Positions 31,622-35,419 of a DNA stretch of 35,419 nt are shown piece by piece (the first letter of the stretch is position 1; each line of letters opens with the position of its first letter). The notes under the pieces were generated by a model. The model ran no database searches. It was not told the origin of the DNA and saw only the letters and a program-made list of their open reading frames with translations. The translations under genes and the position numbers were made by a program. This DNA is from Acetobacteraceae bacterium. Its GTDB lineage: Bacteria > Pseudomonadota > Alphaproteobacteria > Acetobacterales > Acetobacteraceae. The DNA lies in the NCBI GenBank assembly GCA_947474705.1, contig CANJJS010000053.1:1-35419 (forward strand). Reading direction: 5' to 3'.

Positions 31622-32368
31622 ATGTCGTCCGTCATGATCGTCACCGGAGGCAGCCAAGGCATCGGCGCCGCCGTCGCCCGCATGGGGGCCGCCCGAGGAT
31701 ACCGGGTCGCGTTGACCTACCAAAGCAACCGGGCCCTCGCCGATGCCGTGGTCCAGGACATCCAGACCGCCGGCGGGCAGGCCATGGCGATCCAGGCGGA
31801 AATGGCCGACGAAGCCTCGATCCTCGCGCTGTTCCGCACCGTGGACGCGGCCTACGGACCCGTCACCGTCCTGGTCAACAACGCCGGCGGACCCGGCCCC
31901 ACCCGCAAGCTGGACGACGTCACCGGCGAGATCCTCGACCAGGTCCTGGCCGTCAACGTCCGCGCGCCCTTCCTGACGATCCGCGAGGCCGCCGCGCGCA
32001 TGGCGACCGACAAAGGCGGGAAGGGGGGCGCGATCGTCAACGTCTCCTCCCGTGCCGCCGAACTGGGCGGTGCCGGCGAGTGGGTCCACTACGCCGCCTC
32101 CAAAGGCGCGCTGGACAGCCTGACCATCGGCGCCTCGCGCGAACTCGCCGCGCGCGGCATCCGGGTGAACGCCGTCTCGCCCGGCCTGATCGAAACCGAC
32201 CTCCACGCGCGCGCGGGCCTGCCGGACCGGCTGACCCGCCTCGTCGCCGGCGTGCCCATGGGCCGCACCGGCAGCGCCGAGGAAGTGGCGGCAGCCGTGC
32301 TGTGGCTCGCCTCCGACGCCGCGTCTTATATCTCCGGGGCGATCGTCCCCATTTCGGGAGCACGCTGA
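31622..32368 (+). CDS. SDR-family oxidoreductase
   Basis: 248 residues of a classical short-chain dehydrogenase. The cofactor loop is VTGGSQGIGAAVA and LVNNAGGPGP is the NNAG motif. The catalytic Ser is in IVNVSSRAAELGG, and the Tyr/Lys pair is in YAASKGAL. VNAVSPGLIETDLH and the C-terminal AVLWLASDAASYISGAIVPI are typical. RNxx at the second strand (YQSNRALADAVV) suggests NADP. GGAAGGAAA precedes ATG 31622. The next SDR gene overlaps its stop (TGATG), so the two are coupled. Confidence 0.92.
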   Translation: MSSVMIVTGGSQGIGAAVARMGAARGYRVALTYQSNRALADAVVQDIQTAGGQAMAIQAEMADEASILALFRTVDAAYGPVTVLVNNAGGPGPTRKLDDVTGEILDQVLAVNVRAPFLTIREAAARMATDKGGKGGAIVNVSSRAAELGGAGEWVHYAASKGALDSLTIGASRELAARGIRVNAVSPGLIETDLHARAGLPDRLTRLVAGVPMGRTGSAEEVAAAVLWLASDAASYISGAIVPISGAR

Positions 32369-33054
32369 TGAAATCCGCGCTGATCGTGGGAACCGGGCCG
32401 GGCTTGAGCGCCTCGCTGGCCAGGCTGTTCTTCAAGAACGGATTGCAGGTGGCCATGGCCGCCCGAGACCCGGATAAACTGGCGAAACTGGCCGCCGAAA
32501 CCGCGGGCGTCACCTTCGCCTGCGAAGCCACCGAACCCGAGGAAGTCGCGGGCCTGTTCGACGCCGTCGAAGCCACGATCGGCACGCCCGATATCGTCGT
32601 TTACAACGCCAGCGCCCGCGCCCGAGGACCTGTGACGGACCTCGATCCGGCGGAGGTCGCCCGCGCGATCGCGGTCAGCGGCTACGGCGGCTTCCTTGTC
32701 GCGCAACAGGCGGCGCGGCTGATGGTGGCGCGCGGGTCCGGCGCCATCCTTCTCACCGGCGCCTCGGCGAGCGTGAAGGGGTATGCGAATTCCTCGGCCT
32801 TCGCGATGGGGAAATTCGCGCTGCGCGGCCTGGCGCAGAGCATGGCGCGGGAATTGTCGCCGAAAGGCGTGCATGTTGCCCATTTCGTGATCGACGGCGG
32901 AATTAAAAGCGCGACCCGTCCTGAACCGAACGACAATCCGGGCTCCCTGCTGGACCCCGACGCGATCGCCGAAACCTACTGGCACGTGGCCAATCAGCCG
33001 CGCAACGCCTGGACCTGGGAAGTCGAGCTTCGCCCATGGGTTGAAAAATTTTGA
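32368..33054 (+). CDS. SDR-like Rossmann protein with Tyr to Phe active site
   Basis: 228 residues. The Gly-rich loop is GTGPGLSASLARLF instead of TGxxxGIG, VVYNASARARG replaces NNAG, and LLTGASASVKGY carries the Ser. Where SDRs have YxxxK it reads FAMGKFALRGLAQSMARELS, with Phe in place of Tyr and the Lys kept. From memory this FAMGKFALRGL type is a conserved subgroup, so the change is a family trait rather than decay. Ordinary SDR hydride chemistry is doubtful. Its ATG overlaps the stop of the preceding SDR gene. Confidence 0.88.
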   Translation: MKSALIVGTGPGLSASLARLFFKNGLQVAMAARDPDKLAKLAAETAGVTFACEATEPEEVAGLFDAVEATIGTPDIVVYNASARARGPVTDLDPAEVARAIAVSGYGGFLVAQQAARLMVARGSGAILLTGASASVKGYANSSAFAMGKFALRGLAQSMARELSPKGVHVAHFVIDGGIKSATRPEPNDNPGSLLDPDAIAETYWHVANQPRNAWTWEVELRPWVEKF

Positions 33055-33104
33055 CAAGGAGAAGGAAACGCTTAAATCCAGCCTGTAAGCTATGAGGTCG
33101 GAAC

Positions 33105-34808
33105 GTGTTGACACGACTACGAATCCGTAAGCTTAAGGCATTTCCGGACGCGGACATAGAGCTGGGGCCAGTCACGGTGTTGTGCGGACCGAATAATTCG
33201 GGAAAAACTGCTGCATTACAAGCTATCGCTCTTTGGCGAATGGGCGTGGCCGCTTGGCGAATGGAGCGGGGTGACGGATCGACGGCGCGCAAACGGTCAG
33301 GGGTCGCGATCAATCGCCGTGACATGGTCGCGCTTCCAGTGCCACATACCAATCTACTCTGGCATGGAACTCGGACGAGGGTAGCGGCCTTACGAAATGG
33401 TCACACCATTACACAAAATCTGCGCATAGACATTATAGCCAACGGCATAGGCAGTCAGGGGGAATGGGAATGCGGTCTGGAGTTCGATTATTCCAGCTCC
33501 GAGGTCATCCATGTACGGCCATTGCGATTCTCCGATTCGTCGGAGCCTGATCGAATGTCCGTGCCTGAGGCGGCGTTCGATGTACGTGTCGCATTTCTGC
33601 CTGCGATGTCCGGTTTGGCCGCTGTTGAGCCGAAATGGGAGCCCGGCCGGATCGAAGTGCTGATAGGCGAGGGCCAAACGGCTCAGGTCCTTCGTAATTT
33701 GTGCCTCCGTCTACACGAGCAGCATCGCGATCGATGGGACCGGCTAGTGGACTTAATGTTAAAACTTTTTGGAGTGACCATACAACCGCCGGCCAATGTT
33801 GTGGCACGTGGAGAGGTTACAATGGAGTACTCATACAATGGCGTGACTCTCGATTTGACCTCCGCGGGACGCGGACAGCAACAAATTCTCTTGTTGCTCG
33901 CTTATGTGCTCGCACATCCGGGATCAACGCTCCTTCTCGATGAACCCGATGCCCATTTGGAAATTGTACGTCAGCGTGAAACATATAATCTTCTTAGCGA
34001 ATTAGCACAGCAGAATGGGAGCCAAATCGTGGCCGCCAGTCATTCAGAGGTCATTTTGGAGGAGGCGGCTGGAAAAGATACGCTGGTTGCATTTGTTGGG
34101 AAGCCGCACCGTATGGATGGACGGGGCTCTCAGGTGAAGAAATGGTTGGCGGAATATCCGATCGATCACCTTTACCAGGCCGAGTTATCGGGTTGGGTAT
34201 TATATTTGGAAGGCTCAACGGATCTGGCTATTCTGCAGGCCTTTGCGATGAAACTGAATCATCCGGCCGGGGTGATACTGGAACGCCCCTTCGTGGTTTA
34301 TGTCGCAAATGATCCGAGCAAGGTTCAACGGCATTTTTACGCATTACGAGAAGCAATGCCGGATGTCACGGGCATTGCATTGTTCGACAGGTTGGATCGC
34401 CTGCCAAGGGAGATTGGCGCCGAGGCTATGATGTGGTCCAAACGGGAGATTGAGAATTATCTTACAAAGCGCGAAGTTTTGGAGGCTTGGGCCCAAGAAG
34501 ACGAAGGAGACGATTTGTTTGCACAAGGGCGCGTGGCCGAGATGCAAACCGCTTTGGAAGCAATTGAAAATGCGCAACTGCAATTGGGGCGAGACATTTG
34601 GTCGCCGGATATCAAGGCGACCGACGAGGTACTCGATCAAATCTTTCGGCGATATTTTCAGGCTACCCGACAGCCATTGCGGTTCAGAAAAACCGACTAC
34701 CATCGAATGGTTCGGTTCATACCGCGGGAGGAAATCGATCCTGAAGTGACGGAAAAACTCGATCGAATCGCGAAGGCTGGACAGAGGGCGCAACCTCGTG
34801 TTTCGTGA
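33105..34808 (+). CDS. OLD-like AAA/ABC ATPase with TOPRIM-type C-terminal domain
   Basis: 567 residues. Residues 1-330 form an SMC/ABC-type ATPase: N-terminus LTRLRIRKLKAFPDADIELG, Walker A CGPNNSGKT (27-35), a signature-like SAGRGQQQILLLL, Walker B STLLLDEPDAHLE and the switch His in AASHSEVILEEA. From about residue 360 a TOPRIM-like domain follows: WVLYLEGSTDLAIL (acidic Glu), GIALFDRLDRLP, and WSKREIENYL. OLD-family nucleases share this plan, and several phage-defence systems use it. The second motif is D-x-x-D rather than D-x-D, so nuclease activity is uncertain. Codon use is less GC-rich than in neighbouring genes, suggesting transfer. Start is GTG 33105 (GAGG upstream) or TTG 33108. 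No helicase or toxin partner is adjacent. Confidence 0.82.
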   Translation: MLTRLRIRKLKAFPDADIELGPVTVLCGPNNSGKTAALQAIALWRMGVAAWRMERGDGSTARKRSGVAINRRDMVALPVPHTNLLWHGTRTRVAALRNGHTITQNLRIDIIANGIGSQGEWECGLEFDYSSSEVIHVRPLRFSDSSEPDRMSVPEAAFDVRVAFLPAMSGLAAVEPKWEPGRIEVLIGEGQTAQVLRNLCLRLHEQHRDRWDRLVDLMLKLFGVTIQPPANVVARGEVTMEYSYNGVTLDLTSAGRGQQQILLLLAYVLAHPGSTLLLDEPDAHLEIVRQRETYNLLSELAQQNGSQIVAASHSEVILEEAAGKDTLVAFVGKPHRMDGRGSQVKKWLAEYPIDHLYQAELSGWVLYLEGSTDLAILQAFAMKLNHPAGVILERPFVVYVANDPSKVQRHFYALREAMPDVTGIALFDRLDRLPREIGAEAMMWSKREIENYLTKREVLEAWAQEDEGDDLFAQGRVAEMQTALEAIENAQLQLGRDIWSPDIKATDEVLDQIFRRYFQATRQPLRFRKTDYHRMVRFIPREEIDPEVTEKLDRIAKAGQRAQPRVS

Positions 34809-34935
34809 AACCGCAAGGTGTAATGAAAGGCATGCAGCGCAAATCGACGTCGATTGAATCGGACGAGCAGGCGTTGAATAAGCTCCGCTCGAGTTGAAGA
34901 TTGGGAAAAGCGCCGCCTGAATTGTACAAGAGGTC

Positions 34936-34979
34936 ACCAATATCGGGAGGGTCCCGAAAGACCCACCCGTTCTATTGGT
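34936..34979 (+). terminator. long hairpin between convergent genes
   Basis: Arms ACCAATA/TATTGGT, CGGG/CCCG and GGGTC/GACCC pair in nested order around CCGAAA, giving about 16 base pairs with small bulges. It sits between the ATPase gene (ends 34808) and the 3' end of the convergent gene at 34992, 12 nt beyond that stop. It is well placed as a bidirectional terminator. Confidence 0.65.
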
Positions 34980-34991
34980 GCCGCGAAGCGA

Positions 34992-35419
34992 TCAAAGCTT
35001 CTTCGGGTTACCTTTTTCGACCTTGAAACGCGTGCCCGTGCCGGACTTGTCGGTGAAGTTCGCGACGTCGCCATCGACCTCGACCGTGTAACAGTCGGGA
35101 TCTTCCTTCGGGTACAGGAAGCAGGCCTTCCCACCGTCGAACGACCACTTGCCCGATGACAGCTTGCTGCCATGCAGCGTCTTCACCGTGCCGTTGTCCA
35201 TGTAATAGTCGGTATAATCCTCGCCATCGACCTTGCCGGACACCGAGTTCCCAACCAGCGCCGTCCAGGCGGCAAGCCCGGTCAGCTTGCCCGCGGGCGC
35301 GGCGGCCGGGGCGGCGGCGGCCGGAGGCGCGGCCGGAGCAGGCGCCGCCGCGGCGGGGGGCGCCGCCGGTGCCGGTGCCGCCGGGGCGGCTGGCGCCGGA
35401 GCAGGCGCCTGGGCCAGCG
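34992..35419 (-). CDS. Ala/Pro-rich secreted protein, uncharacterised (5' part outside window)
   Basis: The visible 141 codons begin with what looks like the end of a signal peptide (LAQA). A low-complexity Ala/Pro linker of about 45 residues follows (APAAPAAPAPAAPPAAAAPA and on), then a compact domain: GKLTGLAAWTALVGNSVSGK, DYYMDNGTVKTLHGSKLSSG, KWSFDGGKACFLYPKEDPDC and VDGDVANFTDKSGTGTRFKV. The two Cys may form a disulfide. The domain resembles small periplasmic beta proteins common in alphaproteobacteria, but I cannot name a family. Its start lies beyond the right edge. It converges on the ATPase gene with a hairpin between. Confidence 0.7.
   Translation of the reverse strand, partial: LAQAPAPAPAAPAAPAPAAPPAAAAPAPAAPPAAAAPAAAPAGKLTGLAAWTALVGNSVSGKVDGEDYTDYYMDNGTVKTLHGSKLSSGKWSFDGGKACFLYPKEDPDCYTVEVDGDVANFTDKSGTGTRFKVEKGNPKKL

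Noticed and set aside
34823-34897. A 24-residue frame (MKGMQRKSTSIESDEQALNK...) just after the ATPase gene as a toxin or partner
   Set aside because: It has an AAGG upstream but is too short and featureless to support. It could be chance.

Overview
The window looks like a chromosomal segment of a GC-rich alphaproteobacterium, most likely of the Rhodospirillales/Acetobacteraceae type. This is inferred from codon use, the alphaproteobacterial gene families present, and a GC-rich palindromic intergenic repeat of a kind I associate with Acetobacteraceae. No rRNA or complete tRNA gene is present.

Positions 1-1973 look like the decayed end of an integrated island. An IS21-like insertion sequence end interrupts a type I DNA methylase gene (hsdM). 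Next come a FitA/VapB-type antitoxin and its toxin pseudogene, which carries several lesions, and a second, frameshifted antitoxin. The block stops at a 50-nt copy of the 3' half of a tRNA-Val(GAC), a typical integrase attachment site. Ordinary chromosome follows.

From 1985 to about 20,000 the genes are housekeeping and metabolic. They include a ribbon-helix-helix protein, a secreted beta-helix protein, queG with a non-canonical start, an alpha/beta hydrolase, and the sulfur/Fe-S operon cysE-iscR-cysteine desulfurase-iscS-fdx-mnmA. That operon is preceded by a good match to a type 1 IscR operator and carries no scaffold gene. After it come an unrecognised four-helix membrane protein, murJ, a palindromic intergenic element of about 240 bp, a cytochrome P450 paired with an M20-type amidohydrolase, a small lipoprotein with an EamA transporter, and an MFS-cupin-crotonase operon.

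Positions 20,289-25,497 hold one very large gene on the minus strand for a type I-secreted style protein: 19 ELWxxDGT repeats, cadherin-like domains and an NGNAT-rich beta-roll end. Its frame is broken at a run of eight G, which makes it a phase-variation candidate.

From 25,841 to 33,054 are a metallophosphoesterase, a hydrolase with a Cys nucleophile, ribF with a possible coupled mini-ORF, a PDZ pseudoprotease lacking the catalytic triad, a fatty-acyl-CoA ligase, and a divergent pair of SDR genes. The second SDR lacks the catalytic Tyr. The last part holds a compositionally distinct OLD-like ATPase/TOPRIM gene (a candidate phage-defence gene), a strong hairpin, and the 3' end of a gene for an Ala/Pro-rich secreted protein that runs off the window.
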